Source: Rhynochetos jubatus
Taxonomy: Eukaryota > Chordata > Aves > Eurypygiformes > Rhynochetidae
Reading direction: 5' to 3'
DNA: 64,000 bases
NCBI GenBank assembly: GCA_027574665.1
Contig: CM050655.1
Coordinates: forward strand, 1,736,001 to 1,800,000
The translations under genes and the position numbers were made by a program. Shown one piece after another: positions 1 through 11,358 of this stretch (its first letter is position 1; every line of letters starts with the position of its first letter). Below the pieces are notes generated by a model, which worked only from the letters and a program-made list of their open reading frames with translations, had not been told where the DNA came from and did not search any database.

Positions 1-2113
1 AGCAGCATCTCCCCCCTGCCCAAAGAGGTCCCAGAGATGCCTGAGCCAGACTGTGCTCGGAGGGGCACAGTGAGATCCCCAGAGGCATCGGCACAGCATG
101 GCACAGCATGGAAAACCCCAGCCAGCCCCAAGGAAACAGCCCTTCCCCATGCAAGTGATGGGGGATCCCCATCCCTGGGGATGCCCCACCTCACTCAGAC
201 ACAGACCCCAGTGACCTGCTGCAGCTGTGACGTTGGCCCTGCTGGGAGTGGGGTCAGGCCAAAGTACCCCACCCCGGGGTACCGCCAGCCTGTGATGACA
301 CATCTGGCCCCATGGGAGGACACCAGTTTCAAGGTGACCATCTTCAGAACTTGAAGAGCACAGAGCTCTGTGCTGGCTGAGAACTACTCTGAGCAAATGG
401 ATCCCGGGAATTACTGAATGACTATAGTAGGATGGAGCAGGGACTTCACCACTTCTGCATCTGTGAAGCACCAAGTCCCCATTTGTCTTCCTTCAATGTA
501 ACTGCTTTGCCCCCAGAAATCTGCCTCTTCCCAGCCTCTGCCATGCTGGAATGAAAAAGCTGTTTGAATGAGCATTGTGGGAAAAATCAAGGTCTGCAGC
601 ACGAGGTGCAGTTTTGCTAAGAGTTTCAAAGCATATCAGATCAAAACTCCTACCACAGCCTGCAAGAGCACAGAGGTAACAGCCCTGTCAAGCTGCTGTA
701 TCTGTCTCCTTGTATCGTTTGCTACCCTTCTACACGGCAAGGGTAGCACAGTGCCCTCCATCAGCCACACTCCTTCTGTTTGACACAGCGAGAGGGACGC
801 AAAGCACATGCCAGTGCCAGTGTTCAAATCCTCACAGCAAGGAGGCGAAAGCACGGCTGAAACAATTCACTCCATAAAGTGGCACTGGGGACTGTTCTGG
901 TGAGAAGCGATGCACATCATGGGAAAACGTTGCGGGTTCTGACAAGCCTCATCGGGAGCAGGCACTCACTCCTTAAACAGGAGGCAGCACAGGCCATGGG
1001 AGATAAAGACAATAGAGAAAAGGGGGTGAGGGATAGGAGAAGCCCAGGAGCCACCATTCTCAGGAAACACATTGCAAAGTGAAGGAAAACCACCTTCATT
1101 TTCACCTAGCAAGAGCAGCAAACCCTGTTTGCAACAATGGAAATAGGGAGGAGAATAACCTCCTGTAGCTATCATGTGCTGTGGTATAGGAGTCCCCTCA
1201 GCAAGCCAGCGAGAAGCGTGTTCCTGGCTGAAGGGGCCAGAAGCATCGATATCCGCCATGGGAGATATGGTACCACCAGCTCCATCCCACTCCCAGCCAC
1301 ATGACTACTTATTGTGTCCCACCCGCATCTGCATGGCAGCAAGTCTGAGCTGCCCCTTTTACTCCCCAGACATTTTTATGGGATCCCCATCACCCCTTTC
1401 ATTATCCTATGGGAAATGCCTAGCATGGTGTCAAAGAAAATGTAGGGATCCATTGAAGAGATGAAATGGTGCTACCATGGGGTCTCTTACTTCTGCTCCC
1501 AAAGCCCACAGAGACGTCCAGTCCCCAGGGCTTGGGGAGAACAGTGGCCCAGTCCAGCCAGCACAATCCGCTTGCACGTGGGATGCTCTGGGCAAATCAA
1601 TGACAGCCCTGTGTCGAGCACAGCCGGCCTCTGCAAAACCCCACGGGTCCTCTCTTGATAACTGTTGGCTTGTTGTCCTCTTTGAATTACTTTTTCTTCC
1701 CTCCTTTACTGTCTTTCACACCTCTTTTTCATTTTTCTTTCTTCTACTTGAGTGGAGAAATGGTTGTTGTTGCCCTGCCTCTGTTAAGCATTTTTCCTTT
1801 TATTTCAAATTTTGATGCATTTCCCCCCAAAGACACATGCTGTTTTAATCAGGAGCAATCAACCATTAAAACCAGATTAATTAAAGAAATGAGTTTATGT
1901 ATTTTTCTAATGATCTGAAATGAACAGGAGAAAAACTCTACAATCTTGCATTTATAATGCTGTTTGTCTGAAACAGATCACTGGATAATATTGCTGCTGA
2001 TCTGAGAAGATTATGCCATCTCAGCAATAATCACTTGCTTGAATAATAAAATAACTGAATTAGAATCTGCTGCATCCTTTGGAAATAGGTATTTTGGTCA
2101 CTTTTACCATTTA
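1..2113. other. Unassigned DNA, no gene seen
   Basis: I see no gene, RNA gene or recognisable mobile element here. The open frames are short, occur on both strands and resemble no protein family I know. The first 1.6 kb is moderately GC-rich, and the last 400 bp before the CR1 element is AT-rich. It lies about 5.5 kb upstream of the CpG-island promoter, so it is probably intergenic, although an exon of another gene cannot be excluded. Confidence 0.5.
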
Positions 2114-4120
2114 TCATAGAATCACAGAATGGTTTGGGTTGGAAGGGACTTTAAAGATCACCTAGTTCCAACCCCCCTGCCATGGGCAGGGACACCCTCA
2201 CTAGACCAGGTTGCTCCAAGCCTCATCCAGCCTGGCCTTGAACACTTCCAGGGATGGGGCATCCACAGCTTCTCTGGGCAACCTGTCCCAGTGCCTCACC
2301 ACCCTCTCCTTGAAGAACTTCTTCCTGATATCCAATCTAAATCTCCCCACTTTCAATTTAAACCCATTACCCCTTGTCCTGTCACTACAGGCCCTTGTAA
2401 AAAGCCCCCCTCCAGCTTCCTTGTAGCCCCTTCCGGTACTGGAAGGCTGCAGTAAGGTCTCCCCAGAGCCTTCCCTTCTCCAGGCTGAACAAGCCCAATT
2501 CTCTCAGCCTTTCTTCATAGCAGAAGTGCTCCAGCCCTCGGAGCATCTTCGTGGCCTCCTCTGGACCCGCTCCAACCAGTCAATGTTTTTCCCATGTTGA
2601 GGGCTCCAGAGCTGGATGCAGTATTCCAGGTGGGGTCTTACAAGAGCTGAGTAGAGGAGGAGAATCCCCTCCCTCGATGTGCTGGCCACACTTCTCCTGA
2701 TACAGCCCAGGATACGGTTGGCTTTCTGGGCTGCCAGCACACACTGCCAGCTCATGTTCAGCTTCTCATCCACCAGTACCCCCAAGTCCTTCTCAGGGCT
2801 GCTCTCGATCCATTCTCTCACCAGCCTGTCCTTGTATTTGGGATTGCCCCAACCCAGGTGCAGGACCTTGCACTTGGCCTTGTTGAACTCCATGAGGTTG
2901 GCACAGTCCCACCTCTCCAGCCTGTCCATGTGCCTCTAAATGCCATCCCTTCCCTCCAGTGTGTTGACCACACCACACAGCTTGGTGTCATTGACAAACT
3001 TGCTGAGGGTGCACTCGATGCCATCTTCCATGTCACTGATGAAGATGTTAAACAGTACCAGTCCAAACACCGACTCCCAAGGAACGCCACTTGTTACTGG
3101 TCTCCACTCAGACATTGAGCTGTTGACCACCACTCTCTGAGTGCGACCATCCAGTTCCTTATTCACTGAGCGGTCCATCTGTCAAATCCATGCCTCTCCA
3201 ATTTAGAGACAAGGATGTTGTGCAGGACAGTGTCAAAGGCTTTGCACAAGTCCAGGTAGATGACATCAGTTGCCCATCCTTTATCCACCAAGGTCGTGAC
3301 CCCATCGTAGAAGCCACCATATTCGTCAGGCATGATCTGCCCTTGGTGAAGCCATGTTGGCTGTCACCAATCACCTCCTCGTTCTCCATGTGCATTAGCA
3401 TGGTTTCCAGGAGGATCTGCTCCATGATCTTGCCAGGCACAGAGGTGACACTGACTGGCCTGTACTTCCCTGGATCCTCCCTTTTCCCCTTTTTAAAGAT
3501 GGGGGTTACGTTTCCCCTTTTCCAGTCAGTGGGAACGTCACCAGACCGCCATGACTTCTTGAATATGATGGATAGAGGTTTTGCAACCTCATCCACTTTC
3601 AGGACCCGTGGATGTATTCCATCAGGTCCCATGGACTTGTGCACCTTCAGGTTCCTCAGGGGTTCCCAAACCTGATCCTCTCTAACCATGGGCAGCTCTC
3701 CATTCTCCCAGTCCCTGCCCTTGTCTTCTGTGACTCGGGGGTATGGCTTGCAGCCTTGACAGTGAAGACCGAGGCAAAAAAAGCGTTGAGCATCTCTGTC
3801 TTCTCCTTATCCTCAGAAACCAGCTCTCCTGTCTCCTTCTGCAGAGGGCCCACATTTTCCCTGATCTTCCTTTTATCCCCTCTGTACCTACAGAAGCCCT
3901 TCTTGTTGGCCTTAATGTCCCTGGCCAGGTTTAATTCTGTCAGGGCTTTGGCTTTCCTAACCTGATCTCTGACATCTCAGACAACTTCCCTGTAATCCTC
4001 CCAGGTTACCTGTCCCTGTTTCCATCCACTGTGGGCTTCCTTTTAGTGCTTCAGTTTGTCCAGGAGCTGCTTGTTCATCCACACAGGCCTCCTGGTGCTT
4101 TTACCCGACTTCCTGCAGCT
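2114..4120 (-). mobile_element. CR1 LINE, 5'-truncated, about 2 kb
   Basis: This is a copy of the avian CR1 non-LTR retrotransposon. The plus strand begins with the inverted 3' end of the element, TCATAGAATCACAGAATGG followed by GTTTGGGTTGGAAGGGACT, which is the characteristic bird CR1 tail. The element therefore reads right to left. It runs through the 3' UTR and the reverse-transcriptase region into the linker before it, and homology fades near 4118 after the block rich in CCTCCTGG. It lacks most of the endonuclease part, as is usual for 5'-truncated copies. The subfamily is not assigned. The exact 5' end is uncertain by about 20 bp. Confidence 0.93.
2504..3853 (-). pseudogene. CR1 ORF2 reverse-transcriptase remnant, broken
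   Basis: These are dead fragments of the CR1 ORF2 polyprotein in several minus-strand frames. Going 5' to 3' on the minus strand, 3853-3656 gives a linker with the block [10 protein letters not shown]. Then 3689-3159 gives the fingers region, with [22 protein letters not shown] and [10 protein letters not shown]. Then 3178-2936 gives the palm, and 2929-2504 the C-terminal part with [12 protein letters not shown] and LERVQRR. A frameshift falls near 3300, just after the [14 protein letters not shown] block. The catalytic box, FADDTK in the family, reads FVNDTK here, so the first catalytic aspartate is gone. The QGSVLGP-type block is also degenerate (WESVFGL). It cannot encode an active enzyme. 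Confidence 0.88.
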
Positions 4121-4386
4121 AAGAGCCCTGCTCTGCAGTTTCTTAAAACCATGACATGTGAAGGCAACGTGTCCTTTGCTTGACCTCATTCACAATGTAT
4201 TTAATTCTTATTTTTCACTCTGCTGCATTTACTGTTGTCCTTAACACCATCAGAGGACAGGGACAAAGCCCGGGGGGACTGTGCAATGCGCTGCACAGAT
4301 TCGGAGAAATGAATGCTCCTGACGATTCTGTTTCTATTAGGAATGTCACAGACAGTGCAACCCCATCTAACTTCCGTGGTAGCATA

Positions 4387-4660
4387 AGTCACTGAATAAA
4401 TGATGTCATATGGTGTTAAAAGGATACCAAAATGATTTCACAAAGGCACTCAGTCAATGACACCATTTAATTTTATATGGTGTCATGGATAAAGCCACTA
4501 AATAATTGATGCAACCCACTGAAGTGATGGAGCCTACGTAAAGGATGCCAGCAGATGTCAAGTGATGTCATGAATACAATCAGTGAGTAAATGTCACACA
4601 GTTATCAGGTGATACCGTAAATGAAGTGACTAGGTAAATGATCATTGACGTACCAAAAGA
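4387..4660 (+). repeat. Degenerate tandem repeat, about 45-bp unit
   Basis: A block of the form CACTNANTAAATGATG recurs, followed by a block like GTCATATGGTGTTA or CAGGTGATACCGTA. Related starts fall near 4387, 4445, 4492, 4578 and 4624. The spacings are 58, 47, 86 (about twice 43) and 46 bp. The copies are heavily diverged. The units contain repeated CRE-like half sites such as TGATGTCA and TGACGT. I found no gene in it, and the repeat boundaries are approximate. Confidence 0.5.
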
Positions 4661-7639
4661 TGTGCCTCTGGTGAGTGTGGTGGAATGAGGATTATTGAAA
4701 TGTTCATTAAGGTAGCTCAATATTAGTTCATTAATAAAGTATTAATATGCTAATAAATGTATTGAATCTAAATAAAAAGATAGCTTCAAACTGAATATAA
4801 TTAATTTATTAATTTTTGATCAATGCGTAATGATTGTTAATTATAGCGATCTATTAACATTTCACTGTTGATTCATTCCCGTGGACATAGATTTTGATTA
4901 ACTGATTAAACCAAAGCACTGGCAGGAGAAACCCTCACTGGAGTGAACCCTCACTGGAGTGACACCATGGGTCATCCTCTTCCACTTCCACAAGGACACC
5001 TCTGTCCCACAGGCAACCCCCGATGTCATGTTGTCTGGTGCTGATCTCTCAGCATCTTCCTCCCCCCTTGGCACTTCAGGCCTGGTTGTAGCTTGGCAGG
5101 AAAGGTTGTTTTCAGGAACACAAGTGGCTCAGCAGGATTAAACCCAGGCAGCAGCACCAGAGAACTATTTCTAAGCTTCTTGGTGGGCCCTTTGTGATTC
5201 CCAACAGGGAGGTCAGGCTCCCCGGGAATCAATTTGCACAGTCTTCAGGTTCATATTATTTGCCAGAAAATGCCCATACCAGGAGAACAACCCAGGAAAG
5301 GGGGAATTTATTATACGATTACCCTGGGGGAAGTGTCAGTGACATTAATCCTATCACAGTGTTAGTAGGAGGGGGTCGCAAGAAATGATAGTCAGAGGGA
5401 AAACAGTCCCCCTCTACCTTTGCCGTTAGGTTTTCTGCTTTCCAAGGAGAAATGAGGCAGGGATGAATGAGGCAGGCAGTGGTAAGCAGACCTACTCCCT
5501 ACCTCTAAACCCTTCCTGGCATGACCATGCTCATACAAGCCAGCTTTGCAAAGCTTCAGTAAGAATCAGATTTCAAGCCTGGTCAAATTGGGAAAAAACA
5601 GAATCGTGCAGCTGATATGAAATCTGCTCACAAATAAACACCTTGTCAGGGATGAGAGAATTCAAGCTGCCAGTGTCTGGGTTGTCTTCAGTGATGAATC
5701 CCAAAAAAGGCAGAGTGACTGCATTAAAAGCAAGGCCAGGTCGTGGCAAGGAGGGGAGGGTGAGGGGGTACAGGGGGAAAGGACCTGCCTGGAAGGGTGT
5801 AGGAGGAATCATTTGCGGGCTGTGCCAGTGGTACATGTGGGGTTTGGCCTCTCTGAAAACTCCACATTTAGGGAAGTATTTTACTAGCTCAGAGGGTTTA
5901 CAAGGTGCATTTTGCTCTATGGGAGAAGATCAAGGAGTTCCAGAAACACTGGAGGACTCTGGTCCTGTCCATTTGCCTGTAGAAACTTTCTCTGCCTGCA
6001 TTAACTGGCTCAGTATGGTTGAAAGGTTGGGTGACCCAACACAGCACCCACACTTCTCGCTCCCTTCCATAATGACATCCAGGAGATGTCAAGCAAAGAG
6101 TGGTAAAATAGTATCCGATACAATGCTCAGATTCTGTTTTCCCATTCAGATGAAAGAGATGCATTTATATTTTGCCCATGCATAGTGGGCACAGACAGCC
6201 AGTTAAAAGCTGAGTTATAAATTATTTGCCAGGGAGAAAAGTGAAATCTCATCCTGAACTTCCCCAGCACCCTTCTCCTAAGACATCCTCTTCCACCTGC
6301 ATTTCCCCTCCTGACTACTACGTAATTTGCACAGGGTGAAAGCTGTTGCCTGGATCCTGAGGTCAAACAAAACTCATTTCCTTGTCATCAGCACTGATGA
6401 AAAATTTTAAAGAGCTGCAGGTCATGGCAGATCTCAAAATGTAACTTTCACACTGGCTCTGAATTTGAGTTTTATTACATAGAGAATTTTCCCTGTGTAT
6501 GACTAAACTATGTTTTAAGAAACTACAGTATTTGGTTTTTCCTTACAGAGGACCAGGCCACCATTGTTTCACCTGTCCCAGTGTATAAATTACTGTTTAT
6601 CCAAGCTTAATTTTGATTTTGCTTGGGTAAAGTCTGCAAACACTTGTTGATTGGGCTAAGTAATGAGTGGTGGGGTTTTTTTTGTTTATTTGTTTGTTTG
6701 TTTTAATTTCTATATGTTTATGTGCCGAGATCAGCAAAAACTGTCTCTTGCTTGATGTTGCTGTGACATACTGGCACATCCAGTCCCTCCCATGTTGTTT
6801 TCCTCCTACTGCCTGGGAGAGGGGTAGCTGGATGTGGTGCGACTCTGCTATCTCCATGATCTGCTGGCTAGCAACCATCTTGGAGAGATAACAAATACCT
6901 GCAATACAGGGAAAGTTTTAATCAGGCCTTGCAGATCTTCCCACGCTGGGGAAGAGAGCTGCTGGAAACCAGCCGCAGCACACATGGGTATCCCCACTGC
7001 CTCCGTGGGCACCACAACGTGCCTTTGACCTTTTTGGATAGGGAAAAAACCCAACTTTTTTGTTGTTGTTTTGGTTTAGCAAGGCATGATTTGTGAAGTG
7101 CAAGGTCTGAAACAGGATGTGAGGTGTTAAGTCTTCATGAAACCAAATTTTACCCTTTTTCTACCAGAACAAGATGATGCCCGGTGTTCGCTCCCAGGCA
7201 AAATTGCCCTGTGACTTTATGTTAACCAATATTTACTAACGACAGCTCATTTCTTGTTTCTCCAGAGCTCTTGATGTTAAGCCGAGGAAGGTGAGCAGAA
7301 GCCGAGCAGCCAGGAACATCCCCTGGGGGCTGAAATAAAAGTAGACCCCAGAGTTTGCTCCAGCACTGCACCCCATGGTCTTGCAGCTCTCAGGACCCAC
7401 TTGCACCAGCCACAGACTGCATTTTCCCTGTGAAAATTTTCCCATGCTGGTGTGGAGTAGTGATGTGAATGAGGCCATGCCTGGCCCAGCTCTGTCACGA
7501 TACCAGCCGGAATTAGTATGAGAACTTCTCACACCCTGCCACACCTCAGCTGCTTGGATGCCAGAGTTTAGGGGTTTTTTTGGCTACATACACTCAGAAA
7601 GCTTCGAGGTAGCTTATTTTAAGGTAAGATACTGTTTTT
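4661..7639. other. Unassigned DNA upstream of promoter
   Basis: Positions 4690-4920 are strongly AT-rich. The rest is mixed sequence without a recognised gene or repeat family. A GTTT-type microrepeat lies near 6684-6702. The 180-codon open frame at 5643-6185 on the plus strand is the longest here outside repeats, but it resembles no family I know. A strong splice-donor match, TTTTAAG followed by GTAAGA, ends at 7623 just before the CpG island. Confidence 0.45.
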
Positions 7640-7764
7640 CACGGCGCGAATGGCGTGTCCCAGGCTTTAACGAGCAGTGCGGATGAATAAATCCCGCTGG
7701 GAGGAGCTTTCGGCAGCGGCGCTCCCTCACAGGACCGCTACCCCTGCCCCAGCCCGCCGCACAC

Positions 7765-7775
7765 AAGATGGCGGC
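7765..7775 (+). promoter_or_regulatory. YY1-type element AAGATGGCGGC
   Basis: The 11 bases match the classic YY1 site found just downstream of start sites in CpG-island promoters. In that class the motif normally sits within about 30 bases downstream of initiation, in this orientation. That would put transcription start near 7735-7765. This is an inference from motif position only. Confidence 0.6.
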
Positions 7776-7791
7776 ACGGGATGACACGGAG

Positions 7792-7801
7792 GTCACGTGA
7801 C
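7792..7801. promoter_or_regulatory. Palindromic E-box GTCACGTGAC
   Basis: This is a perfect 10-bp palindrome with a CACGTG core. The flanks GT and AC are those preferred by USF and by MiT/TFE factors (the CLEAR-type element of lysosomal and autophagy genes). It lies 16 bp after the YY1-type site in the CpG island. The binding factor cannot be told from sequence alone. Confidence 0.55.
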
Positions 7802-8171
7802 GCGCGGTACCGCCCGCGCCACCGCCGCCGCCGCCCGGGACACGGGGCCGCCGCCGCCCAGGAGATCCGCCCGCCCGGCGGCCGCGCCGAGCCGAGCCGA
7901 GCCGCCGTGGGGCTCTCCGCTGCACGGTGAGCAGCGAGCCGCGCCGCCGCCTCGGCGCGGGACCGGGCGGTGGGGCCGGGCTCAGGCCCGGGGGCGGCGG
8001 CGGCAGGATGGGGCGGCGGGTGACAGCGGGTGACAGCGGGGACGGGGCCGCCGCCGCCCGAGGCGGGGCCGGGCCGTGGCTCGCGGGTCCCGGCACTTCA
8101 GCCTGGCGGCAGCTTCCGCAGCCCCGAGGGATCCGCAGTGGGTGTCCAGGCCCCCCGAGCCCCGGAGAGGG

Positions 8172-8544
8172 CTCCGGTCCTCTCAGTTCCGGGGGCTCTG
8201 GGGGGCTGCGATCCTCTCAGCCCAGTGGGCCTGAGGGAGCTCTGGTCCCCGCGGCTCGGGCATACCTGGGCCCCTCAGTCCCAGGGGAGCCCTGGTCCTC
8301 TCAGCTTGGTGGGCTTTGGTCCCCTCAGACCTGGGACCCAGCTGGGGCTCTGGTCCCCTCAGCCCCTGGTCAGGCCTGTTCCCCACCTCCCCAGGGCGTT
8401 TACGTGGGGTTGTAGTTGCCCCTGCCCCAGGGTGTCTGGGGAGCACATGGTCCCCTCTGCTCAGGTGGGACGGTGGGGTAAGCCTGGTTCCCTCAGTCCA
8501 GGCCTGGGCCCCACCTCAGCCCAGGGGTTGCCTGGTCCCCTCAG
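8172..8544 (+). repeat. GC-rich degenerate minisatellite
   Basis: The motif CTGGTCCCCTCAG, or a one- to three-base variant of it, recurs at about 8172, 8206, 8265, 8290, 8314, 8348, 8482 and 8530. It alternates with G-rich spacers such as CCCAGTGGG. Unit length varies, with several spacings of 24-34 bp. Long open frames through here come from GC richness and repetition and are not a gene. Each unit ends in a pyrimidine-rich TCAG and so resembles a 3' splice site. Confidence 0.7.
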
Positions 8545-11202
8545 CTCGCAGGTGTGCAAAGGAAGACTGCTTCCCACGCTGAAAGAAGCTGGAGGCCTCC
8601 GCTGCAAGTGGGGAGGGGATCCGTCCCCCCCTGAGAGCTTCGAGGGCCGTGGCGGTGGCGTTAGGGCTGCGCCGCCTCCCTGGGTCTGAGTCTTGCTGTG
8701 TGACAGCAGCCTGAGGGCCTCGGGACAAAGAGGCTGGATGGCACTGGGGGGAAGGTGTGAGAAGGGGAGGCCTCACCATCCCTGGTACCCTGGTAGGCAG
8801 GCGTGAGCCCTGTTTGCTTGTGAAGTTGCTTGCTGATTGACGGGCTGGATTATTTGGATTTTTTGGGGTATATAATGCATGTGGCTGTCTTTTTACTGTG
8901 TTCCTGCTGGAGGCCCTGTTTTGATCACGGTTTCTAATTTATTCTGTCTTGTGTGAAAACCTCATTAAAGAAGACCTGGGTGCCTTGAGGCACTGTAAAT
9001 ATGCAAGGCAAGGATGGAAAGAGGAGAAAAAATATTATTTATAAAAAATGGGAGCTCTGCCATATTGACGTGGTGCTGATAAAGCTTGCTGATGCAGACA
9101 GCCTCTCTTAGCAGAGCTGGAAATGGGCTGTCAGTGAACATCCTCGTGTCATTTTGGCTGGTGGCAGCATCGGTGTGTCGCCGCGGCGTGACGACAGGTT
9201 TTGTAGCGATTCCTTCAAACTCTCTTCTGCCCCTTCAGGTCTGCGTGGATGAAAATTATTTCTGTTGGCTTTCATGCCCATTTGTGAACTAGTATAAAAT
9301 ACAAATGTGACACCTGATGGTTCAAGGCGGTGGAAGCTCTGCTGTCGATCTTGGTGGGTTTAGGCTTGGCTACGTTTATTTGTTTGGGGAGTGGATGTTG
9401 CACTGGAGTAATGCACTCTGCTATTTTATTTCATGTAGTATTTTGGTGGGCATTGGAATTGCTTCAGCTTTGTGAAGGTGTTAGAGTGTGGAAAGAGAAC
9501 GCCATCAACCCTGGTTTGTGGCAGGCAAAAGATAAAGGCTACTTTTACAATAAAGGTAATAAAAACTCTTTAAATCCAGAGAGATTACCTTGATTTTCCA
9601 GGTTTGTGCATGTAGAGCAGAATTTAAATTTAGCTCAGATACATTTAAACTGTGTTTGTGCTCAGTGCCACCAACTGTGATTCCTGAATAACTTATCGCT
9701 CATCTTTCACGTATCAACCTAGAGACAACATGTCTCCACGTGTTTAATTAGCTTTTAATGAAAACTTGCAACACTTCTAAATTTAATAAACAGAAGTACA
9801 CAGACCATTTTCAGCACTTGGAGGTATTAATCTGAGCAGTTTGACTGCTCAGAGTTAACGGGATCCTTAAAAGGCAGTGACTTGTTAATAGCACCTTTTG
9901 TGTACCTGTTCTCCACATGTATCGTTGCTTCTCTCAGTGCTCCTCAAGCATAAACAGGTGCTGCTTTTAATAAAATATTGAGTTCTCTTGAACTGAACCT
10001 GTAGAGGAAGAAGGCACAAGCCTTGATGGCAACTTAAAAATTCTTCCCATCTTTTGGTTGCTGCTGTTCTGCGTTGTTCAACTTTGGTTAATTGGTGTGC
10101 TAAATATGGGTGGCCTGGAACTTACTCAGCTTTAATAGCAATTTCAGTCTGGCTGTAAGGAATGGTTGCTGAATTAAAGGCTTTTTAATTGGGGCAACAG
10201 GGCATCCTGTAAAAAACACTCAGACAAAAATCCAGAACCTTGTTCTCCGCCATGTCAGGAAGGGCTTGTTTGGAGTAAAAAAAAAGAAATAAATCTGTAT
10301 AGCACCATCAGAAAATGAAGTAGGAGACTTGCACATGGTTGTGAACGCTGGTTTTGTTGAACGTGTCATGAGATCCTTCTCTCGCACTTTGGTTCCCAGA
10401 GACGTGTTGTGCAGGAAGGATTTTTAAGGCCTCACAGCGAGGTAGGTCCAAACTGTTCTTTGCTGAAATAGAGCAGAGCAACTGAATGCTATTTCAGTAT
10501 AATTCAAGTGCAACGCATCAAAAACAACTACATCTGGAAAAAAAAATGCTCTGAAGTAGAGGTGAGCTTCAAATGTGCTCAAAAACCTGAGGTTTTGGGA
10601 ATTTTTTTTTAAGAATCTGAGGGTCATGAACTGTGCACCAAAGGATTTTGGTGTCACTGGAGGGTTTCTGCATCCAGGATGCCAGCATGCAGATAGAGAC
10701 AGGCAACCCTGCAAAGGCTGATGCGCTGCAGATTGCAAACTCTGTCCTTTAATACGGCATGAATTCCCAAAGGGTGTGGCATCATTCAAATTAATTATTA
10801 AGCATCCCCACCTCCCTTTGCCCCCAAGGCTGGGGGAAATGCAAAAGACTGAAAAAAATCCCATGCAACTTACTGGCTTTTTGTGATGCTTTCATCCCAA
10901 ATGTATTTTATGCTTTTGGAAAATCTACCTTGCAGAGACAGTATTTGGTGCAGGTGACTTGGGTTTGGTTTTTGTTGCTAAAAAGAACAACCGTCAATAA
11001 GCTACTAAGTGTTACTGTTTTCCCTGTGCCTGTGCATAGTTTGTTAACATAAGCGAATATTTAAACACCTTTAAAATCTTCGTCTGTATTGTTTCTGGAT
11101 TTATCAAACATGTTAGTGTGGGGATCCTGTCCTTGAGCGTTGCTCTGATAGCTCTTGACTAAGGGCTGTTAAGGGAAAAGAAGTCTAATTTAGAGTCAGA
11201 CC
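8545..11202. other. Presumed intron 1, no feature seen
   Basis: No exon with good splice sites, RNA gene or recognised repeat stands out. The sequence shifts from GC-rich next to the minisatellite to AT-rich from about 8850 onward. The short plus-strand frames at 9086 and 9330 have no protein resemblance that I can recognise. Confidence 0.4.
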
Positions 11203-11358
11203 GAATGGTTTGGGTTGGAAGGGACCTTAAAGACCATCCAGTTCCAACCCCCTTGCCATGGGCAGGGACACCCTCCACTAGACCAGGTTGCTCCAAGCCT
11301 CATCCAGCCTGGCCTTGAACACTTCCAGGGATGGGGCATCCACAGCTTCTCTGGGCAA
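11203..11358 (-). mobile_element. CR1 3'-end fragment, 156 bp
   Basis: The plus strand shows GAATGGTTTGGGTTGGAAGG, then the CCATGGGCAGGGACACC block and CATCCACAGCTTCTCTGGGC. This is the same subfamily tail as the copy at 2114. It stops abruptly after CTGGGCAA at about 11358, a severe 5' truncation. No coding part is left. Confidence 0.93.

Larger units (their letters stand above)
7740..7926 (+). other. Candidate non-coding first exon
   Basis: The GC-rich leader ends at CTGCACG, followed by GTGAGC, a good 5' splice site. Its 5' limit is unknown; I set it from the YY1-type site. The only ATG inside (7768) opens a 10-codon frame that stops at 7798-7800. No ATG follows between 7801 and the donor, so coding would start in a later exon. 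A run of CCGAG and GCC repeats gives a structured, very GC-rich leader. Confidence 0.55.
7640..8110 (+). promoter_or_regulatory. CpG-island promoter
   Basis: CG dinucleotides are very dense here, especially from 7740 to 8100, while they are scarce in the rest of the window. There is no TATA box. The island contains a YY1-type site and a palindromic E-box within 40 bp of each other, then GCC-rich leader sequence and a good donor at 7927. This is the usual make-up of a broadly expressed vertebrate gene promoter. The direction of transcription (plus) is inferred from the donor and from the plus-strand exon at 43325. A bidirectional promoter is possible, but I see no minus-strand exon. Confidence 0.8.

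Noticed and set aside
3190-3675. 161-codon plus-strand frame
   Set aside because: It is the antisense of the CR1 reverse-transcriptase region.
5643-6185. 180-codon plus-strand frame, longest outside repeats
   Set aside because: It has no recognisable domain or composition, no supporting splice sites and no promoter. A frame of this length is unusual but possible by chance in 64 kb and six frames.
7614-8689. Overlapping long open frames on both strands (up to 219 codons)
   Set aside because: They lie in the CpG island and the GC-rich minisatellite, where stop codons are rare in all frames. Their Pro/Gly/Arg/Ser content follows base composition.
10424-10864. 146-codon minus-strand frame
   Set aside because: Unrecognised, with no splice or promoter support; likely chance.
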